64,000 nucleotides of DNA, taken from Coriaria nepalensis. Its lineage: Eukaryota; Streptophyta; Magnoliopsida; Cucurbitales; Coriariaceae. Shown piece after piece: positions 10,851-22,500 of this stretch. The position numbers and the translations under genes are program-made. Below the pieces are notes generated by a model. That model was not told the origin of the DNA and searched no databases. It worked only from the letters and a program-made list of their open reading frames with translations. Location: assembly GCA_027186245.1 (NCBI GenBank), contig CP114498.1, forward strand, positions 1,867,501 through 1,931,500. Reading direction: 5' to 3'. How positions within the stretch are numbered: position 1 is the first letter of the stretch; each line of letters opens with the position of its first letter.

Positions 10851-12675
10851 TATGTATAGGAAATAGTCGTGGGATTTGTTTGTTATTAAGTAGTAATTAA
10901 ATCATTTAATACATTTTTTTAATTAGTAAGACCTTACTAATTTTTTCCGGTGATTGTGTACAGTGCACCTAATTATACTATAAAATATAATATGAATGTG
11001 AAATTATGTTAAGCGAATAATAGAGAAAAATACAAATACAAATTAGGTCAGCGACAAATCTAGAATAATTTCATATTTAGAGACATATCATGCAAACTCA
11101 TGGATGATATATCATGTGCAACAGTTCATGCTTTAACATGAGAGAGAGAGAGAAATCGGCCTTCTCAAATAAGCAAGCAAGCAAGCAAGCGTAAGAAAAC
11201 TTTGAAGAAGTTGTGGTTCCGATTGAATTCCTTGCCCTTCATCAACCTGGCAATCACACGTATGCATATATATATATATATATATATAATGAGCATCATC
11301 ATATCAAAACTTGTCCTGTACGACTCTCTGGCAATCTGGTCCATAATCTGGGTTTAGGGTTCAGATGGCTGCCTGCTAGGTTTGAAAGTTCCGAGGCACG
11401 ACTGTGGTGGTCTCCACATGCTTAAATAAACTGCAGTTCTTCATACAGCCCGCCACGTAACATCTTCATGCAATTATATTAATAAAAAATATATATATAC
11501 AATCTTCGCTCCCGTTGGGTCGGCCACAAATAAAGATCAAAGAGTAACCCTCTCGACGAGAGGGGGCCTTGTTTCTTTTTTTCCTTTTTTTGGGTTAGAA
11601 AACAAGTTTGAGTTGATGAGATATAACTCCGATTCTTATAACGTGTTGTAATCTTTGTATATCTTAAAACAAGTACACTAATTATAGGTTCAACGTCCAC
11701 AATTTTAGAGTCTAATATCGATTTTATTTTTTATTTTTTATTTTATTTTAATTACCGAAGAAGAAAAGCATTGGAATCTACATTACAAGATCGGTCTTAA
11801 TTGGTGCATGTTTATTAGGAGATACCTTCACAACGGTAACAATTACCTTCTCGTGCATATCCGATAATGGTTCATGTAGCTTGCATTAAAGGAATCTTTT
11901 TCTTTTTTTTTAAGTTTGCAATTTTGATATTAATGACTTCTAGAGGTGGTGCTGTTTATAGTCTTTTTGGTATATAGTCCATTTTGATCTACGATCGAGC
12001 AATCTTTGGTGATCTATCGGTCGTACATCTCTTAAGATCTTTTCACCCTTCATAATTGGATTGATCGTTTAGCAAGAAGATTGGTCGATTATATATTTGT
12101 TCGGTTTTTCTTTTCTCTCAATAAGGTGTTTAAACTAATTTTAAGGTTTCGAGTCTTAAGTGAAAATTTGAATTCACTAATTAAACACAGATGAATATAT
12201 TTGTTAATGATGATCTTAGCTGTGTGACACCACTATGAAGAGTCTTTTTTTGATTATATATATATATATATATGGAGTCAAGTTGTTCATAAAAGAAGGC
12301 AGTTTCCCTTTTAGGCATGTAACATATATTTCCAAATATGAAACATCGAATGTCTCAATTAAAATTAAAATTTATATTATAATATTATGTTTTTTTTTTT
12401 TCCTTAATTGTTTCCCAAAAAAGTGAAAATGGTTTCAGACTTTCAGTCTTCAGATTCCCAAACCAATGTGCACTACTCCAGTCACCAGTCTGTTTCTTCT
12501 CCCCGCAGCAATCTTCTCTCTCTCTCTCTCTCTCACATAGAAGAAAGACCACCGCCCTAATCCACCATTAACAGAGACGATATTCATATCAATGTCCAGA
12601 CCACGCACAGACTCCACCTCTCTCTCTCTCTCTGCTTCCTCCACTAATCAGCAGTAACACTGAACGAGGCCGCGA
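10851..12675. other. Intergenic DNA and ABI4 promoter region
   Basis: No gene is supported. It contains a GCAA tetranucleotide run near 11173-11191, TA repeats at 11266-11288 and 12258-12272, and CT-rich tracts at 12511-12532 and 12617-12632. The CT tracts are likely to lie in the ABI4 promoter or 5' leader. Confidence 0.55.
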
Positions 12676-12735
12676 ACGACAACTCAAACCCTCTCCCTCA
12701 CCGCATGGACGACAACTCAACCCCCCCTCACCCTC
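12676..12735 (+). repeat. 33-bp imperfect duplication spanning the ABI4 start codon
   Basis: ACGACAACTCAA followed by a C/CT-rich stretch occurs at 12676-12702 and again at 12709-12735. The period is 33 bases, or 11 codons. The second copy encodes residues 2-11 of ABI4 and the first lies in the 5' leader in the same phase. Confidence 0.7.
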
Positions 12736-13730
12736 CTCGAGACAGCAACAACGACAACAATAACATCGTCAACCCCTCTTCATCTTCCCCTCTCACTTCC
12801 CTTCAAAGCCCCCGCACCACCGCCGCCGCCACCTCCACCTTCACCGTTGATCTTCCAACCAAGTCTACCACCAACCGGAAATCAAAGGGCAAAGGTGGGC
12901 CTGACAACAACAAGTTCAGATTCCGTGGGGTCCGTCAACGGAGCTGGGGCAAATGGGTCGCCGAGATCCGAGAGCCCCGTAAACGGACCCGTAAATGGCT
13001 CGGCACCTTCCCAACAGCCGAGGACGCAGCTCGAGCTTATGACCGAGCCGCCATCGTCCTCTACGGCTCACGAGCTCAGCTCAATCTCCAACCCTCCGCT
13101 TCTTCTTTATCCCAGTCAGCTGATTCTTCCACTACTCGTACTGGCTCTTCCTCTTCCTCCTCTTCTTCATCTCAAACCTTAAGACCCCTCCTCCCTCGTC
13201 CTTCTGGGTATAATTTATATTCTACCCCTGTAATGGCCGCTAATAATTCGTTACTGTATGGTACCACTCCATCCATACTTTGCCCTAACGTCGTACAACA
13301 ACAACAGCATCATCATCAATATCAAGCACAGCAAATGGCGGCGCAACTGTACGATCAGTATCTATACAATTATCCATTAATGTCGTCGTCATCGTCGCCT
13401 GGTCTGGACCCCACTCGTACATGTACTGATGATGCGATAACCTCGTACCGTCAAGATCCAAATCATCGTTATCATCAACATAATCACGACAATGATATAA
13501 GCTCTCTCGTAGGATCGATGGGTTCAAGCCTGTCTCTCATGATGTCTAGGTCGTCTTCACAGACAACGAATGTAGTTAATGCACCGGTAACTATGGCTCC
13601 AGATCCGGTTCATGCTACTGCTCCGGCCGGACCGGGATCGCCTTCTGCTATATGGCCGTTGGAAAGCGATGAGGATTATCCCTCCTGCTTTTGGGACTAT
13701 AATGATCACCCTTCTCTCTTTGATTTCTAA
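12705..13730 (+). CDS. ABI4: AP2/ERF transcription factor ABI4
   Basis: An intronless 341-residue nuclear factor that mediates ABA, sugar and plastid retrograde signals by binding CE1/GCC-like promoter elements (family knowledge). The single AP2 domain covers about residues 71-128, with the [20 protein letters not shown] core and WLGTF block. It is preceded by the KGKGGPDN motif (61-68) that marks the DREB A-3 subgroup, which in Arabidopsis contains only ABI4. Further ABI4 hallmarks follow in order: a Ser-rich tract, LRPLLPRP (159-166), a Gln/His-rich region (around 200-215), the [10 protein letters not shown] block, an IWP motif and an acidic aromatic C-terminus ([15 protein letters not shown]) suited to activation. 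The N-terminal region is Asn/Ser/Pro-rich. The start is the first ATG in frame; an imperfect 33-bp duplication spans it. Orthology is confident because both the DNA-binding domain and the distal motifs agree. Confidence 0.96.
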   Translation: MDDNSTPPHPPRDSNNDNNNIVNPSSSSPLTSLQSPRTTAAATSTFTVDLPTKSTTNRKSKGKGGPDNNKFRFRGVRQRSWGKWVAEIREPRKRTRKWLGTFPTAEDAARAYDRAAIVLYGSRAQLNLQPSASSLSQSADSSTTRTGSSSSSSSSSQTLRPLLPRPSGYNLYSTPVMAANNSLLYGTTPSILCPNVVQQQQHHHQYQAQQMAAQLYDQYLYNYPLMSSSSSPGLDPTRTCTDDAITSYRQDPNHRYHQHNHDNDISSLVGSMGSSLSLMMSRSSSQTTNVVNAPVTMAPDPVHATAPAGPGSPSAIWPLESDEDYPSCFWDYNDHPSLFDF

Positions 13731-16376
13731 TGATCATTATATATATATGCATGCAATCGTGCAATTAGCTTCTTGCTTACTTTCCGATCTTGCATGCAAT
13801 CGATTGATCGATCTGTTTAATCTGTTGATCTCTGCCAGAAGCTCCGATTCTTAAGCCTCTACAAGATCTGGGTTTTATTGCTCCGTTGCTGATTGGAAAT
13901 AACAACAGCATGCATGCATATATGTTTCTCTAGTAATTTTGGGAGTGTTCTTAACTTTAAAGGTATGATTGCTTTATTACTTATCGCAGGTTCTGAATAA
14001 ATGTATTTGAGCAAGTAGTTTATTTCCCGGACGAGTTTTATGATCCAGTCTTTCAAAATTAGCATATTGCTTCATGATCATATGATGGGTTGGGAAAGAT
14101 TGGTTTACTTACTATAATACAGGTTCATGTTTTTTCATTTATTTCTCTAAAATAAAGAGAAGGTCGTTTGTTCATTAATCGTTAAAGAGTGATCAGAGAT
14201 CGGAGAGTGTTTTCTCTGATTATATATATATGAATAAATTGTAAATCGGAAGTTATATTTTTTTCTTCTGTTGTCATGGATTTGATATTATACTAGATAT
14301 GTACACATTAAAATTTCATGAGTATTATTATGTATAGAAGTTTTTAGGCAGATTGTATCTATGATGTATTTTGACATATCATATTACATATGAATCGTAA
14401 TTACAGTTTATCAGGATATTCTCTATATATGGGAAATGAATGTTGCCAAGCTCTACAAATGTTTTGGAAAGTCTAGCTAGCTACATAAACTGGAATGGTA
14501 TAATGATGAAAGGGCCCAGTTTTCTTTTTTTGTCAAATGAAATGGTCATACTGCAAAAATGAAGTACAGGGCCTTTGGTGCGCGTGCTTTTGCATCTCTA
14601 GATTTCTACACTATATATATATACACACATAAGATGGACAACAGGACAAGCCATTTTGAGAGTTGAACATAATCGACAATTTCTATTCTAATAATTTGCC
14701 TGTCAAACCATAAGCAGATTGGGTGCAACAATAAAATAGTATTCAGACAGGTATATGTATATATAATTATCAAAAACAATAGTGTTGGAGAGGATTTTCC
14801 CCCGATCCCGGGCAACAGCAAAAACACAAGCCTGCATGCCGAGCTGATATTCTATGGTTAGCCTAGGTTCCATTCGTAGAATTGGGGAGAGAAGTGGACG
14901 TGCTGACTAGGTCGGGTTGGCATTGTGGTGCCGCACTGGCTGGATATTCGAAATTCATTTTAGAGAGCTTGTCAAAAAAGAAATCTATCATGATTGTCGG
15001 ACTATTAGTTAAAGTAGGTGGAGGCATTGCTGTGTGATATGTTTGGAATATTAGTGATAATGGTGGAAAAATGGAGATAGTAACAAGGAGTTGTGGTCAA
15101 GGATGGTGAAGGTGGCAGCAACACCAAAACCTAATTGAAAAACATTTTGTCTAATGTAAAGATGGATTTTATTAGATTTAGGTAAGTTCATGCCTCGTTT
15201 TCTATATTGACGGGGAAGGTTTTTCCCCAACTCGAATAAGGTCGAAAGATCGTGAAGATATTCGTCTTAGTGAGATTAAACTGAGAAATATTAGTCCAAT
15301 TGAATCGGTCCAATTATACTTCCTCACTCAGAATGATCCTAAATGGCCGAGCAAGTTGTCCCGAGGCCGGGTGCTCAGGTCAACATAACCCTAGAGATCA
15401 CCATTTAAATCAAGAATCTTGTGTTGAATAGTTAAAAAACAAGGTTACTGGCTAAGCTAACCAAAGTTTGGCTTATTAGGCTGAGGAATAGAATAGAAAA
15501 GCAAAGATCTTATCGACACGAGCACATAACTAGCGAATGGGGTGCACCGTATGAATTATCAGAGAAAGAGTGGAGCAGAGAAAGTGAGATACAAATTTGT
15601 ATCCTAGACTGATCTCCACTCCAATGATGACATGTGTATAACCTTCTTGCACGGAAGAGAGAAGGTGGTTCCTCGTACCCTTAACTCTAAATTAATTCAT
15701 CTTCTTATGTTTTTTCTCTACTCATTTCCTCCCAATGATTTAAGGATCATATAGGGTTTATCGGCGTAACTTGGGCATACTGCTGGCCATAGCGAGATCA
15801 GTCCATCGCACAAATTCTCACATAAAATATAAGAGACAGATTGTAATCATATTCTATGTCTGTTAAAAGTCATTTATTCAAGACCACAAGGATGGTGAAT
15901 ACAAGAAGAGAGAGAAGTGATTTCATAGAATACTATACACGAGTCTTCATAATTCATTTTTTATTATGCATTTTTTATAGGAGTTAAATCTAATTATTTA
16001 AACTGGGAATGTAAGTCTGGTAATTATTGATTACTCGACATTATTTCCTCTACTTTAAAATAAATATAAAATATATCCCTTAAATGTAACCCTTTAATAT
16101 ATATATATATATTTGGCCAAAAAAACAACAATATTTCTAAGAGTATGAAAGCGAAAAGGTCGCCTTCATTCAGAAGCTACCAAAAAGACAAAGTACTTGA
16201 TTGGACTCTGGTCCCATAATTTCGACGCGAGAAGCCTTTGCACTATACTCTGCTCAGCTCAAAAATATCTTCCAGGAACAAACAAATATATCTCCTAATA
16301 CTTATGTACTATTAACTACCACTTCTTCCTACAACCTCATCAGATAAACCTCCCCACCTTCCACTTCATCCCGGCC
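13731..16376. other. Intergenic DNA between ABI4 and RING-H2 genes
   Basis: The first few hundred bases include the ABI4 3' UTR. The block at about 15190-15850 has more balanced base composition than its surroundings and may be a repeat remnant, but I find no terminal repeats or coding domain in it. TA runs occur near 14610 and 16100. Confidence 0.5.
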
Positions 16377-16403
16377 ATGTCAACTGCCACATCACTGCCA
16401 TGA
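16377..16403 (+). promoter_or_regulatory. 8-codon uORF ending on the RING-H2 start codon
   Basis: An ATG at 16377 opens the peptide MSTATSLP. Its TGA at 16401-16403 overlaps the main ATG at 16400-16402, as ATGA. It would block simple first-AUG initiation unless the mRNA starts downstream. This arrangement allows termination-reinitiation, which is an inference. Confidence 0.55.
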
Positions 16404-16948
16404 CCACCGCCCTGATGACATCTCAAGGCACCCGAGAGCCACTTAACTGGCGCTACACCGAGCTCGACGACCACGATTTTCAAATCCGCGGCCGTACTCT
16501 GTTCTTCATCGTCGTTCTCTGCTCTGTTATTTTACTCATAACACTTCTCTTCCTGTACGCCCGTTGGATCTGCCGCTACCACCGCCTCACATCTTCTTTA
16601 GTAGTCTCTGCCTTCCCAACCTCCCACGCGCCGCCTGCCCCTCCTCTTCCGTCGATGGGTCTCGACCCTGTTTCGATCAAAGGGTTGCCCATAACCCTAT
16701 ACCCTTCTCCGTCCCCTCCGGAAGTGAATCGCGCTGACGTCGAATCATCCGGTGAGTGCTGCATTTGCTTGAGCCTGTTTGAAGATGGTGAAAAGGTTAA
16801 GATTTTGCCTAATTGTGGACATTGTTTTCATTCTGATTGCGTCGATAAGTGGCTTACTTCTCAGTCCAGCTGCCCGCTTTGCCGAGTTTCTATCCAAGTC
16901 GACTCTGCTTCTGACTCGGCGGCGCTTACGCAGATTGTATTAGAATAA
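16400..16948 (+). CDS. ATL-type RING-H2 membrane E3 ubiquitin ligase
   Basis: An intronless 182-residue protein with the ATL family layout. One N-terminal membrane segment (about residues 32-56) is followed by a Pro-rich linker, a GLD motif (GLDPVSIKGLP, from residue 87) and a C-terminal RING-H2 finger. The eight zinc ligands are Cys120, Cys123, Cys139, His141, His144, Cys147, Cys158 and Cys161, with the Trp (151) that contacts the E2. By family knowledge it transfers ubiquitin from an E2 to unknown substrates at an internal or plasma membrane, often in defence or stress responses. The main ATG is preceded by an overlapping uORF. I cannot say which ATL number it corresponds to. Confidence 0.92.
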   Translation: MTTALMTSQGTREPLNWRYTELDDHDFQIRGRTLFFIVVLCSVILLITLLFLYARWICRYHRLTSSLVVSAFPTSHAPPAPPLPSMGLDPVSIKGLPITLYPSPSPPEVNRADVESSGECCICLSLFEDGEKVKILPNCGHCFHSDCVDKWLTSQSSCPLCRVSIQVDSASDSAALTQIVLE

Positions 16949-17825
16949 TGAAACCATGATGGATGCTTCTCATTCTGTGCTTCAATTAGTTCTCTGTTTT
17001 ATGGGATTAGTGTATAATACATATACTAGGGTGATTTATATAAACTACTCTTTAATTTCTGCTAATTATTTTCTTCTCTTTTTCTTTGAAATCAATTTGT
17101 GTCTTGACGGGGAATGCTAATTCAAAATTTTTTTAGTGAACGGTGAATCGAGTAATTTTCTAGGTGACAGTCTTATACCATCATACTAATTATATATATA
17201 ATTGAATTGATCTATTTAAGAAATTATCATGCAAATTTAGTTGGTGCTGTATTGGTCAAGTAAACATCATCCCATTCTGTTGCAAGTTGTCTACTTGGTC
17301 GTTTTAACAAATCTAGGTGTTGAACCATTATTCATGGGCGATCCACGAAGGTCGGACCAATTTCAATCTTAAGAGGTCAGAGATTCTCGATTCAAAATGT
17401 GCCACAGTAACCATATTATGAGTTTTAATCCCGATCGAATATAATGACTTTTAAAGGGTCGAATGCTAAGATGCAAGATACTAATCATTACACAATTAGT
17501 AATCAAACTAAATGATATTGATTGAATAATAACCAAAGATTGGCGCTCTTAGAGGAGTATTTATAGTTATTAATAGGCTTACTTAATTATCTGTTATTAA
17601 TATGAATGATATAAATACATCCCAAAGTGATAGGGAAATAAACATATTTTTGACATCTCATCTCTAAATTACCATAAAAACTTTACTTTCTCTCTAAGAA
17701 ATCTAAATTGATCGTCGGAGTGATATTATCGGAAAACAACCCTCGACATTATTTTTTTGTTTTCGAGGAATTGATCGAATCATCATACTGTTGAAGAAAC
17801 TCGAACACAAAATTTTGCATTAACA
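16949..17825. other. Intergenic DNA, possible 5' LTR remnant at its end
   Basis: It contains the RING-H2 3' UTR, then AT-rich sequence. The final 500 bases or so, ending at TTGCATTAACA before the primer-binding-site-like sequence, may be a 5' LTR. No second copy is present for comparison, so its limits cannot be set. Confidence 0.4.
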
Positions 17826-18930
17826 GTTTAGCGCTGTATGTGGGAACGATAGAAGTTTCATCCGATTATTTCAAAAAAAAAAAAAAGAAAACAAACTATG
17901 GAACACGACGAAGACAACAACCAACTTCAGCCAGGAAAGGTCGGCAGACGACTCCAAAACATCCCTCTCATATTAGCAGGAGACCAAGGAGGGGTCAATA
18001 AGGCTCGAGAAATAGCCCGCATCTCCAGCATTGTCGAAAGGGTCATGTAAAATCACCTCAGAGACTTCTTAAGCCAGATATGAGCGAAGTTCAAAATAGC
18101 CCACACTCCCAACTCCAGAGCATCGGAGAAAAATGAGCGAAAGGACGAAGGGGTCAACTCTACTAGAAATGAAGTGGGAGACTTGACCGTAGAGGAAAGG
18201 CTCCGGGAGAAGCTCGAAAGAGCTAAAGCCAAGGAAGCTGTGCTAGAGAAGATGATTTAAGAATTAACTTTGGTAGCAAATGGAGAAACCACATCCTTCT
18301 GTGAGGATACAAACAATTCGTTTACCAAAAGAATCATCGATGCTTAGATCCCGAAGAAGTTCAGAGCACCTTAGATCTCACAGTACGACGTGTTAAAAGA
18401 CTCACCCCCAAAGACCATATTAAGGCGTACATGGCCTTAATGCGATTGTGTGGGTTGTCTGAGGTCGTAGTCCATCAAGCCTTCCAGATAACCCTCGTAG
18501 GGTCAACAATGGACTGATATATGGGATTGACCTGAGGCTCGATAAATTCTTTTTTGAACTAAAGACATTCATAGCCAACTTTTCAGGAGCCACGAAAGCT
18601 ATGTTGCCCATCATTAGCCTCAACACAGTTAAGCAAAGGCATGGGAGAATTTTTTGGACTTTATTGAAAGGTTCAATCGTGTAGTACAAAAAGTGTATAT
18701 GATGACGGATCAAAGAGTCATGCATATTTTCCTAGGAAGCACCATCAATTAAAAAAATCATTCGAACCACCTAAAAGAAGCACCCATCAGCTTATGTCGA
18801 GACAGTAGAGAACGCTGAGAAAATCGGAAAAGCAGACAAGGTGTATGAGACTCAGCCGAAACCTATAAGGGGCATTGCTCAAACCTCTGATTATAACAAT
18901 CAGAAGCCCAAAAAAAAATAAAAGGAGAGA
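17826..18930 (+). mobile_element. Ty3/Gypsy retrotransposon relic: primer-binding-site region and decayed gag
   Basis: GTTTAGCGCTGTATGTGGGA at 17826-17845 is a mutated form of the TTTGGCGCCGTCTGTGGGA sequence that follows the 5' LTR in many plant Gypsy elements. An ATG at 17898 then opens a gag-like reading frame broken by several stops and frameshifts. Recognisable pieces are DHIKAYMALMRLCGLSE near 18415-18465 (the retrotransposon gag core), FNRVVQKVYMM near 18672-18704, and SAYVETVENAEKIGKAD near 18788-18840. No protease, reverse transcriptase or 3' LTR follows before the clathrin gene, so this is a truncated, inactive copy. Confidence 0.75.
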
Positions 18931-19525
18931 AATAAAGGAAAGATCGAGAAAAAAAGGAAATATCTCAGTCACTCTAGGACGCATATATAATTGTTTAACA
19001 TCTATCGTGAGTGGGTTCAACATTTTCAACAGGTAAACTTTAGTTTTTACTTCGACCCAAACGTATTTGTGAGGGTTAAAGCCCAAGTTGAGAAATCTTG
19101 CAGGTAAATAGGTAGGCAACAGAAGAAGCAAGATCTGTATCATAGATGAGATGAATCAAAAACAAGATCTAAAATATATCAAAGCAAATAGTCTACCGGC
19201 ATCATGCCTGTAATCGCAAAAACCAGAGGCCCACTTCCAATGCAAGAAATCCTCAACTTGTTCCCTCTATTCCTAACCGAACAAATAAGAAGGGGAAAAA
19301 AAAAGCCCTATATCTAAAATAGAGAATATTACAAGAATATCAACAAACCCAAGAAAAAGGGCTGTTTTTCAACTAAAACATACAATACATCAAGTAACTA
19401 TGAAAAAGAGGAAAATCAAGGCAGAAAAAGGCCTAGGAAGTAACAAGAAATAAAAGTTGCAATTGCAAGGTACCTTCTTCCAAAGGGCTAGAAGTCTCTT
19501 ACTTGATAATTGGTATGCTAGTTTG
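18931..19525. other. Spacer between Gypsy relic and clathrin stop codon
   Basis: No coding sequence is supported. The part nearest 19525 should contain the clathrin 3' UTR. The part near 19000-19150 may be more retroelement debris. Confidence 0.45.
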
Positions 19526-22500
19526 TCAGTAGCTACTTCCCATTGGTGGCATCCCGAAAGGTGGCATAGGGGGCATCCCCATTCCACCCATAGGTGGTGA
19601 TGGGGCATAACCTCCCATACCAGGCATTGGTGGTGCAGGCAATGCAAGAGGCAACAACTGAGCATACATGTTCTGCAACAAGTCGAAATATACAAGGTAT
19701 TATGATCAATGTAAAAGGAAAAGGAACAAAAGTGCTGAAAAGATGTATCAATATTTTAGTAGATTAAATTGTAGGGATAGTGAGGATAACATCCAAGGAA
19801 AATTTGGAAAATATAGAAACGGTGCTGCTTGGATCAATAAATAGCATAAACTCCTCAAGGTATTACCTGCTGAGCAATGACCTCCTTTTCTTCTTGCTCT
19901 TTAGCCTTGACCTCACTCAGAGCCTCAATCTTGTCTTTTACGAGTTCGTCTACCTTACCAGTATACTCACGGATAAACTGGAAAAGAGAGAGATGGGAGT
20001 TAGAAATTAATCACGGATAGATTAGTAGTGCTCAACTTGTCTTTTACAAGTTCCTTTTAAAACAAAAATCCAAGAACCAGCTCTGTAGGAACAGGAGTTG
20101 AGCCCACAAGCTACTCAAATTATGGCTACAAATAAGATTTTTCCTGATATTACATATATAAATTATGGAAAAAGATAAATCACCATCAAGAGATATGGAA
20201 AGGCAAAGTCAATTATGTTGTTTATCCAGGCAAGTTCAAGAGCAACGTCTGGCCGGATTAAATCATAACAGACAAAGAGGCACGAAGCAAAGCATTCCTT
20301 CTTTCCCTGCACAAAGTCATAAATACAAAGATTAAGACAGAAAATGCTACTGTCTTGCATTCACAACCAGCCGAAATTCCAAATAAGAAACATGCTGAAT
20401 GTGACCATCTTTAGAAATGGAGCATGCATGGGAAACTCCTGAGTGTAGGCAGTTTCCTTGAATAACACTCCGTGATTATCTCTACCACAAACAAATGTAA
20501 ACTCAGATGAATGTAATATACCTTGTCAATGAAATAAACAAGCAACTCCTCTGCCAGTTCACGGTCACCAGATTGTGAGGCTGTCTCCATTGCATCTTTG
20601 TAAAGGTTGTCTTTCTTTGACAATGCAATGGACTGCTTCCACCTTCCTGCTTTTTTGTAAATATAAGCAGCAACACGTCTCATTTCCAGTAACTCATGTT
20701 TCTCAATCTGTCCAAATAACATGGCAATGATGTTTGAGCATTCAGATTGCAGCAGATATATTTACTCTGAAAAGATCAGTTAGACTCACCTTCTGTGCAA
20801 GACCTATCTGATCAAAGTTATCATGCAAATCAATTGATTCACGTAACCTATCATAGTCTTCCTCTTCAACATATATCTCATTCAATGCTTCATTCACAGC
20901 AGACACATTGTTGCTCTGAACTGCAACCATGTATGGCTTCACAAGAAGAAGGTGACCAGCCTAATTGGCAAAGAAAGAAAAAATGCATTATTGAGCCATG
21001 AACAGAAAAATTGAATGAAAAACTGAATTATAAAGGGTCGTTCCAGTAAATTGACAAGTCTTGAAAGTAATCACCTTCCTCATGATGTCAACAACACGTG
21101 TATGATCCACACGAAGTGCAAGCACATTGAGCATATCGTTGATAAGATCAGGGTGCTCTTGCAAATAGAAATGCACAGCCTTGTAATATAGTTCTACACT
21201 AGCAACTTTGACTGCAACGTCTTTGAATTGCATGTGATCCCATGCTTCAGGAGAATGGTTCATGATGGTAGTTGCAGCATTATCAAACTCATCATACTGG
21301 ATATACAGATACGTTAGCTCCTTCCAGTGCTGTTGTTCATCACAAGCACGGATAAGCTTAGGAATGTTAAGCCGGGTCGAGAACAGTTTGATATGCTCCA
21401 TAAGCTTCTCAGGACGGTATCTAGCATACAAAACTCCCAGCTCAGTGAAGATACCCATATGGGCCCGCTCTAGCCCTAAACCACTCTCCATTAGAGATAT
21501 CAACTCATTAAAGCATCCTCTGTTCTGATAATATTCACTGACTTCTTCTAAATCATCCACCTATTCAGTTAAGAAAACAAGGTATTAAGGAATGACTAAA
21601 CAAACATTGGTGCTGGGGCAAGGTAGTAACAAAATATGAACTGTGCGCATAAGCATGCCCCTCAAAAATAGAGATAATAAGTAGGCTCAGACCTTCATAT
21701 CTATACAGCAGAGACAAGAAAATACAAGAAATGAACAAGGGAACTGGAAAAAGGGATCTTACATATAAACTAAAGGAAAGTAATATTCACCTGCACAATA
21801 ATGTTGAGTCCGCATATCTGAGCCAAGCGAAACTCTTCAGCATCAACACAAGCAAAGCACACTTCCTTCCATGTCTTTGCACTGTTTGCTTTCCTTGCTG
21901 CATCGACAGCACCTTGGAATTGTTTCAATTTTACAAGCGTGACAGCCAACTTGGCCCAGTTAGATATGAAGGCATAAATTATTTTTGCAGCCTCGTACAG
22001 AGCTTCATCATACAGACGATCGCCGACATTTGGGAGGTTAGCAACATTTGGCATGAGAATAAATTCTTCAATCTCAGACAACCGATCGATTTTCGCATAT
22101 GCATATATCATCTCGCTATCAACCTTTGGCTCTTTCACCTTCTGCCTCACCATAAGAAGGAATCTCACTAAATCATGGTAGATATTTCCATCCTCGGCAG
22201 CACGAATAACATCCAGAAATTGAGTGGCATCATCTGCACGGATAAATGACTCGATAGCATCGCTCACAAGTCCTTCCTGGAGTTGAGCCTTAGCCACCTG
22301 GCTCCAAACAGCATCTTCTTCAACACGGAATGCAAATTCTACAGCTCGTTCGATGCTTCGTATATTGTCCAATAAGACATTGACAGCTTGGACATTTAAG
22401 TTGAACTTCTTGAAAATGGCAAATGCCTCCTCATACAGTTGTGCCTCCACAGCCACTTCACCCACAGCAGGTCCATCGAAGTTTTCCAGTCTGTTAATAT

